A stretch of DNA of 64,000 bases from JBDFMH01 sp047238125 (lineage in GTDB: Bacteria > Pseudomonadota > Alphaproteobacteria > Sphingomonadales > Sphingomonadaceae), in assembly GCF_047238125.1 (NCBI RefSeq), contig NZ_JBDFMH010000001.1, positions 2,976,001-3,040,000 on the forward strand, read 5' to 3'. Of this stretch, positions 25,171-35,693 are shown piece after piece. A program made the position numbers and the translations under genes. The stretch's first letter is position 1; every line of letters begins with the position of its first letter. The notes under the pieces were generated by a model. It was given only the letters and a program-made list of their open reading frames with translations. It searched no databases and was not told where the DNA came from.

Positions 25171-26700
25171 TCAGTGGCCCGCGTCGACCGGCACCGATGT
25201 GCCGCCCCGGGCCGGACGCATCACCGCGACCAGCGGCGCCGCCAGCAGCGCGATCCACATCATCAGCCAGAAATCGTCGACATAGGCGATCATCAGCGCT
25301 TGGCGGTTGATCTCGCCATCGATCATCGCCAGCAGCGCGTTGCCCTGCACGCCCAGCCGTTCGAGCAGGCCGCCGTCGAGATAGGGCAACGTGACCGCGG
25401 TGATATGGCCGCCCAGATCGCTGTGGCTGGTCTGCAGGTTGGAGGCGAGCATCGCTGTCATCACCGAGATCGCGATCGCGCCGCCGATGTTGCGCATCAG
25501 GCTGTAGAGCGCCGCACCCTCGGTGCGGAGCGCAGGTTCCAGCGTAGCGAAGGCCAGCAGATTGAGCGGCATCACCACGAAGCCGAGCCCGAGCCCCTGG
25601 ATGACGCCGGAAATGACGACCGGGCGACTGTCCATCTCGAGGCTGAAGCCGGACATCATGTGCAGCGACCACGCGATCAGCAGCATGCCCGAGAAGATGG
25701 TGATCCGCGGATCGATCTTGCCCGCGATCCGGCCGGCCACGATCATCGCGATCAGCGTGCCCACCCCGCGTGGCATGATCAGCAGGCCGGCATCATAGAC
25801 CGAATGGTTCATCAGCCGCTGCAGCAGCGGCGCAGTCAGCGCGGCGCCGGCCAGCAGCACGCCACCGGCGATGGTGACGAACAGCAGCGCGGTGGTGAAG
25901 TTGCGGTTCGTGAACAGCGCCAGCGGCACGATCGGGTCGCGCGCATTCATCGAGTGGAAGACGAACAGCCACAGCGTCGCGACCGCAAGGCCCGCCTCGA
26001 TCCAGATCTCGGCCGAGTCGAACCAATCGAGATGGGTGCCGCGATCGAGGAACAGCTGGAAGCTGCCGAGCATCACCGCCAGCAGCGCGAAGCCGATCAG
26101 ATCGAACCGGCGTGCGGGGCCGCGATCGTCGGACAGCAGCAGCCAGGCACCGACCACGGTGACCGCGCCGATCGGCACATTGATGAAGAACACCCAGCGC
26201 CAGTCGTAATTGTCCGTCAGCCAGCCGCCCAGCACCGGGCCCATGATCGGCCCGATCATCACCACCATGCCCCAGATCGTCATCGCGCGGACATGGCGTT
26301 CGGGCGGATTGATGTCGTAGGTGATCGCCTGGCCCATCGGCAGCAGGAACGCGCCGAAGATGCCCTGCGCCACGCGAGCAGCCACCATCATCTCCAAAGA
26401 AGTGGAGACGCCGCAGAGCGCCGATGTGATCGTGAAGCCCAGCGTGGCGATGGTGAAGAGCTGGCGGCGGCCGAAGCGATCGGACAGCCAGCCGGTCAAC
26501 GGCATCGCGATCGCGCTGGCGACGACATAGCTGGTCAGCACCCACGCCACCGTTTCGCTGGTCGCGCCGAGCGCGGCCTGCATGTGCGGCAGCGCCACGT
26601 TGGCGATCGTGGTGTCGAGCACGACCATCAGCGTGGCCGACATCACGACGATGGTGACGAGCAGCCGCCGCGCGGGGGGCAACGGATGAGTGGCATCCAT
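25171..26700 (-). CDS. emrB: DHA2-family multidrug efflux transporter (EmrB type)
   Basis: 509 residues from ATG 26700. Fourteen-helix DHA2 core: VVMSATLMVVLDTTIANVALPHMQAALGAT is the family-specific first helix; GWLSDRFGRRQLF is the A-type loop; GAFLLPMGQAITYDINPPERHVRAM and GPVLGGWLTDNYDWRWVFFINVPIGA are standard. Proton-driven export of drugs, usually with an EmrA membrane-fusion partner, which is not visible here. No ribosome site; a promoter ends 8 nt upstream, so translation is probably leaderless. Confidence 0.92.
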   Translation of the reverse strand: MDATHPLPPARRLLVTIVVMSATLMVVLDTTIANVALPHMQAALGATSETVAWVLTSYVVASAIAMPLTGWLSDRFGRRQLFTIATLGFTITSALCGVSTSLEMMVAARVAQGIFGAFLLPMGQAITYDINPPERHVRAMTIWGMVVMIGPIMGPVLGGWLTDNYDWRWVFFINVPIGAVTVVGAWLLLSDDRGPARRFDLIGFALLAVMLGSFQLFLDRGTHLDWFDSAEIWIEAGLAVATLWLFVFHSMNARDPIVPLALFTNRNFTTALLFVTIAGGVLLAGAALTAPLLQRLMNHSVYDAGLLIMPRGVGTLIAMIVAGRIAGKIDPRITIFSGMLLIAWSLHMMSGFSLEMDSRPVVISGVIQGLGLGFVVMPLNLLAFATLEPALRTEGAALYSLMRNIGGAIAISVMTAMLASNLQTSHSDLGGHITAVTLPYLDGGLLERLGVQGNALLAMIDGEINRQALMIAYVDDFWLMMWIALLAAPLVAVMRPARGGTSVPVDAGH

Positions 26701-26708
26701 GCCGACGC

Positions 26709-26736
26709 AGCTAGGCGCGCCGCGAGCGGGGGACAA
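26709..26736 (-). promoter_or_regulatory. Promoter of the EmrB-type gene, predicted leaderless
   Basis: Minus strand TTGTCC (26736-26731), 16-nt spacer, CTAGCT (26714-26709), then 8 nt to the ATG at 26700. Same geometry as at hisG and purL. Confidence 0.5.
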
Positions 26737-26790
26737 GGGCTGCAGCCTGCGCCATGATGGCGGACATGGTGGAAACGGGGGGCGGGCCCC

Positions 26791-26796
26791 CTATCT
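26791..26796 (+). promoter_or_regulatory. -10-like element just before the LLM oxidoreductase
   Basis: CTATCT, 8 nt before ATG 26805. The -35 is weak (TGGAAA-like at suitable distance). The gene has no Shine-Dalgarno sequence, so a leaderless start is possible. Confidence 0.35.
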
Positions 26797-26804
26797 TGGT
26801 TCGC

Positions 26805-27824
26805 ATGACCTATCGTCTCTCGGTGCTGGACCAGACTCCGATCGCGGAAGGCAGTAACGCTGCCGAAGCGGTGCGCAATACGCTGGACCTGGCGCGCCAG
26901 GCCGATGCGCTCGGCTATCACCGTTACTGGCTGGCCGAACATCACGCTTCGCCCGCATTGGCGGGAGTGGCGCCCGAGGCACTGATCGGCCCGGTGGCGC
27001 TGGCCACCAGCCGGATCCGGATCGGATCGGGGGGGATCATGCTGCCGCACTTTTCTCCCTTCAAGGTGGCCGAGACGTTCCGGCTGCTGGCGGCGATCGC
27101 GCCGGGTCGTATCGATCTGGGGCTGGGCCGCGCGCCGGGCAGCGACCAGCGGACGGCCTATGCGCTGCAGCGTGATCGCAGCCGGCGCGTGCCCTCCGAC
27201 GATTTCCCCGAGGCGCTGAGCGAACTGCTGGCCTATCTGGGAGAGGGCCTGCCATCCGACCATCCGTTCGCGCCGCTTGCGGAAACGCTGCCATCGGGCG
27301 GCGGTGGATCGCCCGATCCGTGGCTGCTCGGCTCGTCCCCCGATTCGGCGCGCTGGGCAGGCGAACTGGGGCTGCCCTACTGCATCGCCGACTTCATCAA
27401 TTCGTCCGCGGTGCCGCTGGCCGAGATCTACCGCCAGAATTTCCGCCCATCGCGCTGGGCCGATGCTCCGCAGCTGATCGTGGCGAGCTGGACGATCGCC
27501 GCGGACGACCGCGAGACGGCCGACCGGCTGGCCGCGCCATCGCGAATGATGATGGCGCACTTGCTGGCCGGCCAGCTGATCGCGGTGCCGTCGGTCGAGA
27601 CGGCGATCGCCTGGCTCGCCGATCACCGCGCGCCCGAACGCGGGCGGCGGATGATGCTCGGCAGCCCGGCCGAGGTGCATGCGCAGCTCGACGAGGTCGC
27701 TTCGATCTACGGCGCGGACGAGATGATGCTCGTCAACATCCTGCCCGATCATGCGCCGCGCGTGCGCAGCTATGCACTGATCGCAGCCGAATATGGGCTG
27801 GCAGGGCTGGCTGCCGCCGCCTAA
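26805..27824 (+). CDS. LLM-class flavin-dependent oxidoreductase (MsnO8-like)
   Basis: 339 residues from ATG 26805, the canonical start MTYRLSVLDQTPIAEGSNAAEAV. Luciferase-like TIM barrel: YHRYWLAEHHASPALAGVAPEALIGPVALATSRIRIGSGGIMLPHFSPFKVAETFRLL and GRIDLGLGRAPGSDQRTAYAL are its signatures, with flavin binding in GGG.. loops and the catalytic EHH. Oxidises an unknown substrate with FMN and O2. Convergent with no one; the next gene (cyclophilin) follows in the same direction after 32 nt. Confidence 0.87.
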   Translation: MTYRLSVLDQTPIAEGSNAAEAVRNTLDLARQADALGYHRYWLAEHHASPALAGVAPEALIGPVALATSRIRIGSGGIMLPHFSPFKVAETFRLLAAIAPGRIDLGLGRAPGSDQRTAYALQRDRSRRVPSDDFPEALSELLAYLGEGLPSDHPFAPLAETLPSGGGGSPDPWLLGSSPDSARWAGELGLPYCIADFINSSAVPLAEIYRQNFRPSRWADAPQLIVASWTIAADDRETADRLAAPSRMMMAHLLAGQLIAVPSVETAIAWLADHRAPERGRRMMLGSPAEVHAQLDEVASIYGADEMMLVNILPDHAPRVRSYALIAAEYGLAGLAAAA

Positions 27825-27856
27825 GCGCGCTTCCACAATTTCAAACGGAGATGACT

Positions 27857-28309
27857 ATGGCCGATCAGACTTTGACGCTTTCGCTCGATTCGGGCGGCGA
27901 CGTGACGATCAAGCTGCGCCCCGACCTGGCCCCCGGCCATGTCGAGCGGATCACCGAGCTCGCCAAGGAAGGCTTTTACGACGGCGTGGTGTTTCACCGC
28001 GTGATCGACGGCTTCATGGCGCAGGGCGGCGACCCGACCGGCACCGGCACCAGCGGATCGAAGAAGCCCGACCTGAAGGCCGAATTCTCGGCCGAGCCGC
28101 ACGTCCGCGGGGTCTGCTCGATGGCGCGTACCGCAGCCCCGAACAGCGCCAACAGCCAGTTCTTCATCTGCCTAGACGACGCCACCTTCCTCGATCGCCA
28201 GTACACGGTTTGGGGCGAAGTGACCGACGGGATGGAATGGGTCGACAAGCTGCCCAAGGGCGAGCCGCCCCGTACCCCGGGCAAGATCGTGAAGGCGACC
28301 GTTTCCTGA
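27857..28309 (+). CDS. Cyclophilin-type peptidyl-prolyl isomerase
   Basis: 150 residues from ATG 27857 (AACGGAG upstream; the ATG at 27851 lies too close to it). Cyclophilin core VVFHRVIDGFMAQGGDPTGTGTSGSK with the catalytic Arg, FSAEPHVRGVCSMAR, NSQFFI and GEVTDGMEWVDKL. No signal peptide, so cytoplasmic. It speeds cis-trans isomerisation of X-Pro bonds during folding. Its stop and that of the LysR gene are 10 nt apart, convergent. Confidence 0.92.
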   Translation: MADQTLTLSLDSGGDVTIKLRPDLAPGHVERITELAKEGFYDGVVFHRVIDGFMAQGGDPTGTGTSGSKKPDLKAEFSAEPHVRGVCSMARTAAPNSANSQFFICLDDATFLDRQYTVWGEVTDGMEWVDKLPKGEPPRTPGKIVKATVS

Positions 28310-28319
28310 TCCGCGTGCG

Positions 28320-29237
28320 TCAGCCTCGCTTCGGTGGGGCTGGCGCCGCTGCCGGCTGGCTGTCCGATCCTTCGAACAGCCAGTCGTGGAACAGCCTGAC
28401 CGCACGGTTGGCGAGCGCCGGCCGGCGGCAGGCGAACCAGTAATTATAGCTCGATTCCACCGGCAGATCGAAGAGCGCGACCAGATCGGGATCGTTCGCA
28501 TTTTCGAGATGGATGTCGAGCATGAAGGCGATGCCGAGACCCTGCGCGGCGGCATCCAGCATCAGCTGACCCGAATCGAACATGTCGATTTCCTGCGGTT
28601 CGAGCCGATCGAGCCCCGCCGCGGCGCGCCAATTGGCGAAGGTCTCCGGCATGTCGCGGTGCAGCAGGATCGTGTGCCCGGCAATCTGTTCGGGGCGCAC
28701 GAGCGGATCGATGCCGTCGCGCAGCCGCCGGGGGCCGATCGCGACCACCTGATTGCGATCGATCCGCCGCGAATAGAGCGCGGGATCGACATCGCGCGCC
28801 AGCACGATCGCGGCATCGATACCGTCGCCGAGCCGCGACAGCGCATGGCCGCCGGTTTCGAGATCGAGATGCAGCCCGGGATGGCGCGCCCGCAGATCGG
28901 GCAGCCGGCCGACGAGGCGCTGCGACGCGTAGAGCGGCAGCACCGCCAGGCGAAGACGAAGCTGCTCACCCTCGCCGGTCAGCGCTTCGATCGCTTCACC
29001 CAGCGTATCGAGCGCAGGCGCGATCCGGGACAGCAGCTGCTCACCAGCCCGCGTGAGCAGCATCTGCTGATGGCGACGTTCGAACAGCGGCTGGCCGAGA
29101 TGGCGTTCGAGGGCCTGGACCCGACGGCTAAGCGCGGGCGACGATAGCGCCAGTTCTTCCGCAGCGGCTTTCACCGAGCCGAGCCGCGCCACCTGTACGA
29201 AAGCCTCGATGGCAGTGAGGGGCGGCAATCGGCGCAA
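28320..29237 (-). CDS. LysR-type transcriptional regulator (GcvA-like)
   Basis: 305 residues from TTG 29237, with GGAGAG 7 nt upstream giving the protein LRRLPPLTAIEAFVQVARLGSVKAAAEELALSSPALSRRVQALERHLGQPLFERR, a clean winged HTH at residues about 8-65. The remaining 240 residues form the periplasmic-binding-like inducer domain (LYASQRLVGRLPDLRARHPGLHLDLETGG). The upstream region has TTGCAA-N16-CATACT on its strand (29349-29322). Targets unknown; the cyclophilin gene is convergent and not an obvious target. Confidence 0.85.
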   Translation of the reverse strand: MRRLPPLTAIEAFVQVARLGSVKAAAEELALSSPALSRRVQALERHLGQPLFERRHQQMLLTRAGEQLLSRIAPALDTLGEAIEALTGEGEQLRLRLAVLPLYASQRLVGRLPDLRARHPGLHLDLETGGHALSRLGDGIDAAIVLARDVDPALYSRRIDRNQVVAIGPRRLRDGIDPLVRPEQIAGHTILLHRDMPETFANWRAAAGLDRLEPQEIDMFDSGQLMLDAAAQGLGIAFMLDIHLENANDPDLVALFDLPVESSYNYWFACRRPALANRAVRLFHDWLFEGSDSQPAAAPAPPKRG

Positions 29238-29394
29238 GGAACACTCTCCTTCGTGACCGAACTTGTGCGGTGCAACGCGCGAGGGGCTCAAGCGCTGCAG
29301 CAGCCATCCGGCTTCCTACCGAGTATGAAACCGGTTGCGAAATTTGCAAGCAGGGATGACTTTTTTTGCAATTGCACGATTCGTCGCTGCGATG

Positions 29395-29468
29395 CACAAC
29401 GATCAGGCCTTTCAGGCATCCTCTCCTAAAACTTTCGGGTCGGCCCATCGGGCTGGCCCGTTTTTTTT
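29395..29468 (+). ncRNA. Candidate small RNA ahead of the CDC48-type gene
   Basis: A stretch with a GCC-TTTCA-GGC mini-hairpin, an unpaired CUCUCCU (anti-Shine-Dalgarno-like) in ATCCTCTCCTAAAAC, and a strong terminator (29436-29468), all inside a gene-free 299-bp region. The form (stem, C/U-rich loop, terminator) is that of trans-acting small RNAs. I could not find a convincing promoter, so the 5' end is a guess; a leader attenuator for the next gene is the alternative. Confidence 0.35.
29436..29468 (+). terminator. Intrinsic terminator
   Basis: 11-bp stem with two G-U pairs, CGGGTCGGCCC / GGGCTGGCCCG, three-base loop, followed by eight T (29461-29468). It reads toward the CDC48-type gene, whose start is 67 nt farther. 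Confidence 0.75.
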
Positions 29469-29535
29469 GCCTGCGCGGGATCGCAATCGGGGCCGCCCTG
29501 CCTATCTCGCACAGCAACGAGCGGGCAGGACATCG

Positions 29536-31839
<2,304 letters not shown>

Positions 31840-33081
31840 GCGCATAGCCCAGCAGCAGGATCAGCGCGGCCGCCGCGGCGAGATAGGGCAGCGGCCGCGC
31901 CACCTGATACAGCGCGATGCCGATCGCGGGGCCGACGACATAGACCGCGCCGTTTATCGACGTGACGCGCCCGGCGACCGCGCCCTGTTCGCGGCTGCCG
32001 ACCGCCAGGCTGGCACCCGCGGTGAAGCCCGGACGCAGCAGTCCGAAGCCGAGCGACGCAATCGCGAACGAGGTGGCGAGCGCGTGGATCGTATCGGCCA
32101 GCGCGATCAGTCCGCAGCCGGCGGCGCCCGCCATTGCCCCCCACAGGATCAGCGCGCGCGGTGACAGCTTCAGGCGCGGAATGATGCCCCACTGCGCCAG
32201 CAATGCCGCGCCCGCGCCGGCCATCAGCACCAGACCGATCAACGGCTGCGCGGCGATCGGCGGCAGCGCGAGCCGATCTATGATCAGGAAGCCCATCGCC
32301 TGGCTGGCCATCGCCTGGGCGTGACCGGCTACGACTCCGCTGACCATCCACGGCCAGAGCCGGGCATCGTTCCAGGCAAGCTGCCCCGGCGACTGCGTGT
32401 TGACCGCGGCGATCACCGCGGCGCCCGACGGCTCGCCCCCGATCGACGGTTCGGCATTGGCGGCGCCGCCCACGTCACCCAAGTCGCGTTCGTCGCCCAG
32501 CAGCCGGCCGACCACCAGCCAGGTCGCGACGCCGAACAGCGCGAAGATATAGGCCGGCCCTGCCAGCCCGACGCCGGGCAGCATGAAGAAAGGCGCGAGC
32601 GCCGGGCCGAGGATGGTGCCGAGCCCGAACGCGGAGGCGAGCAGGGTCAGCGCCTGCACGCGCTCGCCCGGGCCCGTGCGCGCCGCCACCAGTGCCTGCG
32701 CGGCGGGCGGAGCAGCCGCGCCGAAATAGCCGTAGAGGATGCGCCCGCCGACGAAGAGGATGAAGGTCGCGGCCGGCCCGGTCCAGCCCCACAGCCCTGC
32801 CGTCAGCGCCAGCGCACACACGAAGCAGGATCCGGTGAAGCCGCCGAGCCCGATCAGCACCATCTGCCGCCGGCCACGACGATCCGAGCGCCGTGCCCAG
32901 ACCGGCGCGGCCAGCGACCACACCAGCGCCGAGAAGGAGAAGACCAACGCCACCACGAGATCGGGCAGGCCGAGCTGCCGACCGATCGCGGGCAGCACCG
33001 ATTGCAGCGCGGTGTTGCCGGCGGCGGTCGTCAGCATCACCAGGAACAGCAGCGCGAAATCGCGGCGATCGGCGTCTGCGG

Positions 33082-33408
33082 TCAAGCCGGGCGCGCCCAG
33101 GTATAGCCGCGCGTGACGGTGGCGACCGTGATCCGGTAGCTCTCGTACCAGCGATCGCGACCGGCATCGCGCGCGGCGCGGTGCGCGGGATCATCGCGCC
33201 AGGCGATCGCATCCGCCTCGCTGGCCCAATAGCTGACGGTGAGGCCGAACCCATCCGCCCCGCGCGTGGCTTCCATCCCCAGATAGCCGGGCATGGCGGC
33301 GGCGCGCCGATCCATCTCGGCGGCGGCGGCGGCATAGCCGGCCGCGTCGCTGCCGTTGCGGGTCGACGAGAAGATCACCGCGACCGCGTTTGCGGGAATG
33401 ACATCCAT
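33082..33408 (-). CDS. Antibiotic-biosynthesis-monooxygenase-like (ABM) protein
   Basis: 108 residues from ATG 33408: AVIFSSTRNGSDAAGYAAAAAEMDRRAAAMPGYLGMEATRGADGFGLTVSYWASEADAIAWRDDPAHRAAR. Single ABM ferredoxin-like domain, as in heme-degrading or quinone monooxygenases; the family also includes proteins of unknown function annotated as 'YgiN-like'. No ribosome site; -10-like CTATGT lies 7 nt upstream (33421-33416), so possibly leaderless. Cotranscribed with the MFS gene. Confidence 0.8.
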   Translation of the reverse strand: MDVIPANAVAVIFSSTRNGSDAAGYAAAAAEMDRRAAAMPGYLGMEATRGADGFGLTVSYWASEADAIAWRDDPAHRAARDAGRDRWYESYRITVATVTRGYTWARPA

Positions 33409-33415
33409 GGGGGGG

Positions 33416-33421
33416 ACATAG
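33416..33421 (-). promoter_or_regulatory. -10-like element before the ABM gene
   Basis: CTATGT on the minus strand, 7 nt before the start codon at 33408. No convincing -35. Confidence 0.3.
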
Positions 33422-33560
33422 CGGCGGCCGGCGACCCGCGCCACGACCAGTGCGCGAGGCGAAGGCGCGCGCGGCAGCGCAAAAGGGTGACCATCCCGCC
33501 GATCATGCTAAGGCGCGGATGCGGGCAATGATACCGCACCGGGGCGATAGGAGAAGATGC

Positions 33561-33959
33561 GTGCTTTTTCACACCATGATCGGATCGAACGACATCGATC
33601 GTTCCAAGCGCTTTTATGACACGGTGCTCGGCACGCTTGGCGTGGGGCCGGCGATGGTGAATGTCGCCGACAGCGGCCACACCCGCCTGATCTATCGGGG
33701 CGAAGGCGGGACCAATTTCATCGTCACCCAGCCGATCGATGGCCAGCCGGCCACGGTCGCGAACGGCAGTACCGTCGCTTTCTCCTGCAATTCGCCGGAA
33801 CAGGTGAAGCAGTTTCACGATGTCGCGGTCGCCAACGGTGCCGTGTCGATCGAGGCGTCCCCCGGCCCGCGGCAGACCGCCACGATGGGGACGATCGAGC
33901 TCGCCTATTTTCGCGATCCCGATGGCAACAAGCTGTGCGGAATCCATTTCCCCACCTGA
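33561..33959 (+). CDS. VOC/glyoxalase-fold protein
   Basis: 132 residues from GTG 33561 (GGAGA at suitable spacing; the ATG at 33557 is in another frame). Paired beta-alpha-beta-beta-beta units: MIGSNDIDRSKRFYDTVLGTLGV, RLIYRGEGGTNFIV, and PGPRQTATMGTIELAYFRDPDGNKLCGIHFP. The glyoxalase superfamily binds a metal through His/Glu; HTMIGS and ELAYF may supply ligands. Substrate unknown. Confidence 0.82.
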   Translation: MLFHTMIGSNDIDRSKRFYDTVLGTLGVGPAMVNVADSGHTRLIYRGEGGTNFIVTQPIDGQPATVANGSTVAFSCNSPEQVKQFHDVAVANGAVSIEASPGPRQTATMGTIELAYFRDPDGNKLCGIHFPT

Positions 33960-34015
33960 GCGATAGCAAGGCAGTTAGGCTGCCGCGGTGCGCGGTCAGG
34001 GGCCGGCGCGCACCG

Positions 34016-34243
34016 CTAATCGCCGCGCTGGCGGTCGCGGCCGAGCCAGTCCGCGCCGCCGATCAGCAGCATCACGCCGGTCAGCGCCAGCATGAATGTG
34101 GCGAGCGCGAGCGCGGCTTCGAGCCCGCCCGGCGGGGCGGCCGGTGACGGGCCGATCGCTTCGCGGTGGAGCAGCGAGGTCGCGCAGCCAGCCAGGAACA
34201 GGGTGGCGCCGATCGCGCGGAAACGGAAATCCCTAGCCGTCAT
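34016..34243 (-). CDS. Small membrane protein, unknown function
   Basis: 75 residues from ATG 34243 behind GGGGAG. Two hydrophobic stretches, AIGATLFLAGCATSLL and ALATFMLALTGVMLLIGGADWL, with a Pro-rich spacer. The first could be a lipoprotein signal (LAGC), so it may be an envelope lipoprotein rather than a two-pass protein. It overlaps the upstream methyltransferase-like gene by 11 nt and is probably cotranscribed with it. No family recognised. Confidence 0.6.
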   Translation of the reverse strand: MTARDFRFRAIGATLFLAGCATSLLHREAIGPSPAAPPGGLEAALALATFMLALTGVMLLIGGADWLGRDRQRGD

Positions 34244-34790
34244 GGCGGGGCTCCCCGGCGATCCGGTGCAGCACGACCAGCGCACGCGCGTGCGGGCCAG
34301 TGCCGAGCGGAATCAGCGCGCGATCGAAGTCTTCGTCGCGCGGGATCGAATCAGGCGGCCGATCGGCGGGTGCGGTGACGATCAGCGTATCGCCGGTGGC
34401 GGCGCGGAGCCGTTCCGCCACAGCGGGGCTGTGCGCCGTGCGGCCCGCGGCCAGGATCAGGTCCGCGCCGTCGCGCTCGGCAGCGATCGCGCTGGCGGGA
34501 TCGGCGACGTCGAACTGCCAGCCGATCGCCGGATCGCGGTGGGCGGCACCGGCCCGCCGCGCCGCGGCGATGGCGAGCGGAGAGCGATCGCAGCCGCGTG
34601 CCTCGATCGCGAGGAAACCCTTTGCGCGGGCGCGAGCGGCGATATCGATCAGGCGGCGGCCCGACCGGCAATCAAGATCGACGATGCGGATCGCGCGACG
34701 GCCCCGGCGCCGGAGCGCGGCAAGCACATCATCGATGACGCTGGCAGCGGATCGGGCCGGTCGGACGCGGGACAGGATGGTGGCGGCCAT
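34233..34790 (-). CDS. Class I SAM-methyltransferase-like protein
   Basis: 185 residues from ATG 34790 with AGGAAG upstream. Rossmann-like glycine loop reading IRIVDLDCRSGRRLIDIAARARAKGFLAIEARGCDRSP, followed by IGWQFDVADP and the acidic DGADLILAAGRTAHSPAV. These match motifs I-IV of SAM-dependent methyltransferases, although DLDCRSGR differs from the usual DxGxGxG. Function unknown; a role in modifying a small molecule is only suggested. Divergent from the phospholipid N-methyltransferase-like gene. Confidence 0.65.
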   Translation of the reverse strand: MAATILSRVRPARSAASVIDDVLAALRRRGRRAIRIVDLDCRSGRRLIDIAARARAKGFLAIEARGCDRSPLAIAAARRAGAAHRDPAIGWQFDVADPASAIAAERDGADLILAAGRTAHSPAVAERLRAATGDTLIVTAPADRPPDSIPRDEDFDRALIPLGTGPHARALVVLHRIAGEPRHDG

Positions 34791-35010
34791 TCGGTTCTTC
34801 CTGAGCGCGCGGCCGGGATGGCGGCGCGGCCCTGGAATCTAGGCAGCCGCGGCGTTGGAATTCGAGATCGATCCGGGCCGGGGGCATAGCATTTGCGTAT
34901 CGCCGCGCGCGCCAGCCTCCGTCCGCCGCGCGGGACGCTGCCGGAACTTGCTTTCACGTGCGGCATTTGCAACGGAGTCGCCTGTCTCTGCCCCCGCACC
35001 GGGAGTTCCC

Positions 35011-35625
35011 ATGCCGTCTCCGTCCGCCGATACCGCCCTCGAGCAGCGCCGCCGCCGAGGTGAACCGGGTCCGATGGGCATGTTCTTCCGCGAATTCCTG
35101 AAGCATCCGGTGATGGTCGGCTCGATCATCCCGTCGTCGGACAAACTGATCGCGCGGATGCTGGCGCGCACGGATTGGGCGAACACCAAGCTGTTCGTGG
35201 AATATGGGCCTGGCGTGGGCACGTTCTGCCGCCCCATCCTGGAGCGGATGGCGCCGGACGCGACCCTGCTGGCGATCGATACCAATGCCGACTTCATCAA
35301 CTATCTCGGCCGGCGGATCACCGATTCGCGGTTCCGCCCGGTGCTTGGATCGGCGGCGGACGTGCGGCGGATCATTGCCGAGCATGGCTTCCAGCAGGCG
35401 GATTATATCCTGTCCGGCCTGCCATTTTCGACGCTGCCGCCGGGCATCGGCCCGCGCATCGCCGCCGAGACCCATGCCGCGCTGCGGCCGGGCGGGGCAT
35501 TCCTGGTCTATCAGTTCAGCCCCAAGGTGAAGCATTTCCTGACCCCGCATTTCGAGCGGATCGACCATGCGTTCGAGCCGGTGAACATCCCGCCGGCGCA
35601 GCTTTATTGGGCATGGAAGGACTGA
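35011..35625 (+). CDS. Phospholipid N-methyltransferase-like (PmtA-type) protein
   Basis: 204 residues from ATG 35011 (GGGAG 5 nt upstream; residues before it in the open frame look non-coding). MGMFFREFLKHPVMVGSIIPSSDKLIARML, then SAM motif VEYGPGVGTFCRPIL, LLAIDTNADFINYL and YILSGLPFSTLPPGI fit the PmtA-like family (COG3963), which can methylate phosphatidylethanolamine. The C-terminal FSPKVKHFLTPHFERIDHAFEPVNIPPAQLYWAWK is typical. Convergent with nothing; the M28 peptidase follows after 68 nt. Confidence 0.82.
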   Translation: MPSPSADTALEQRRRRGEPGPMGMFFREFLKHPVMVGSIIPSSDKLIARMLARTDWANTKLFVEYGPGVGTFCRPILERMAPDATLLAIDTNADFINYLGRRITDSRFRPVLGSAADVRRIIAEHGFQQADYILSGLPFSTLPPGIGPRIAAETHAALRPGGAFLVYQFSPKVKHFLTPHFERIDHAFEPVNIPPAQLYWAWKD

Positions 35626-35693
35626 CCCCGCCGCGCCTGGTGCCGGATGCCAAGCTGCTGGCAAAGTAGGATTTCGTCTGTCATCACCGGATC

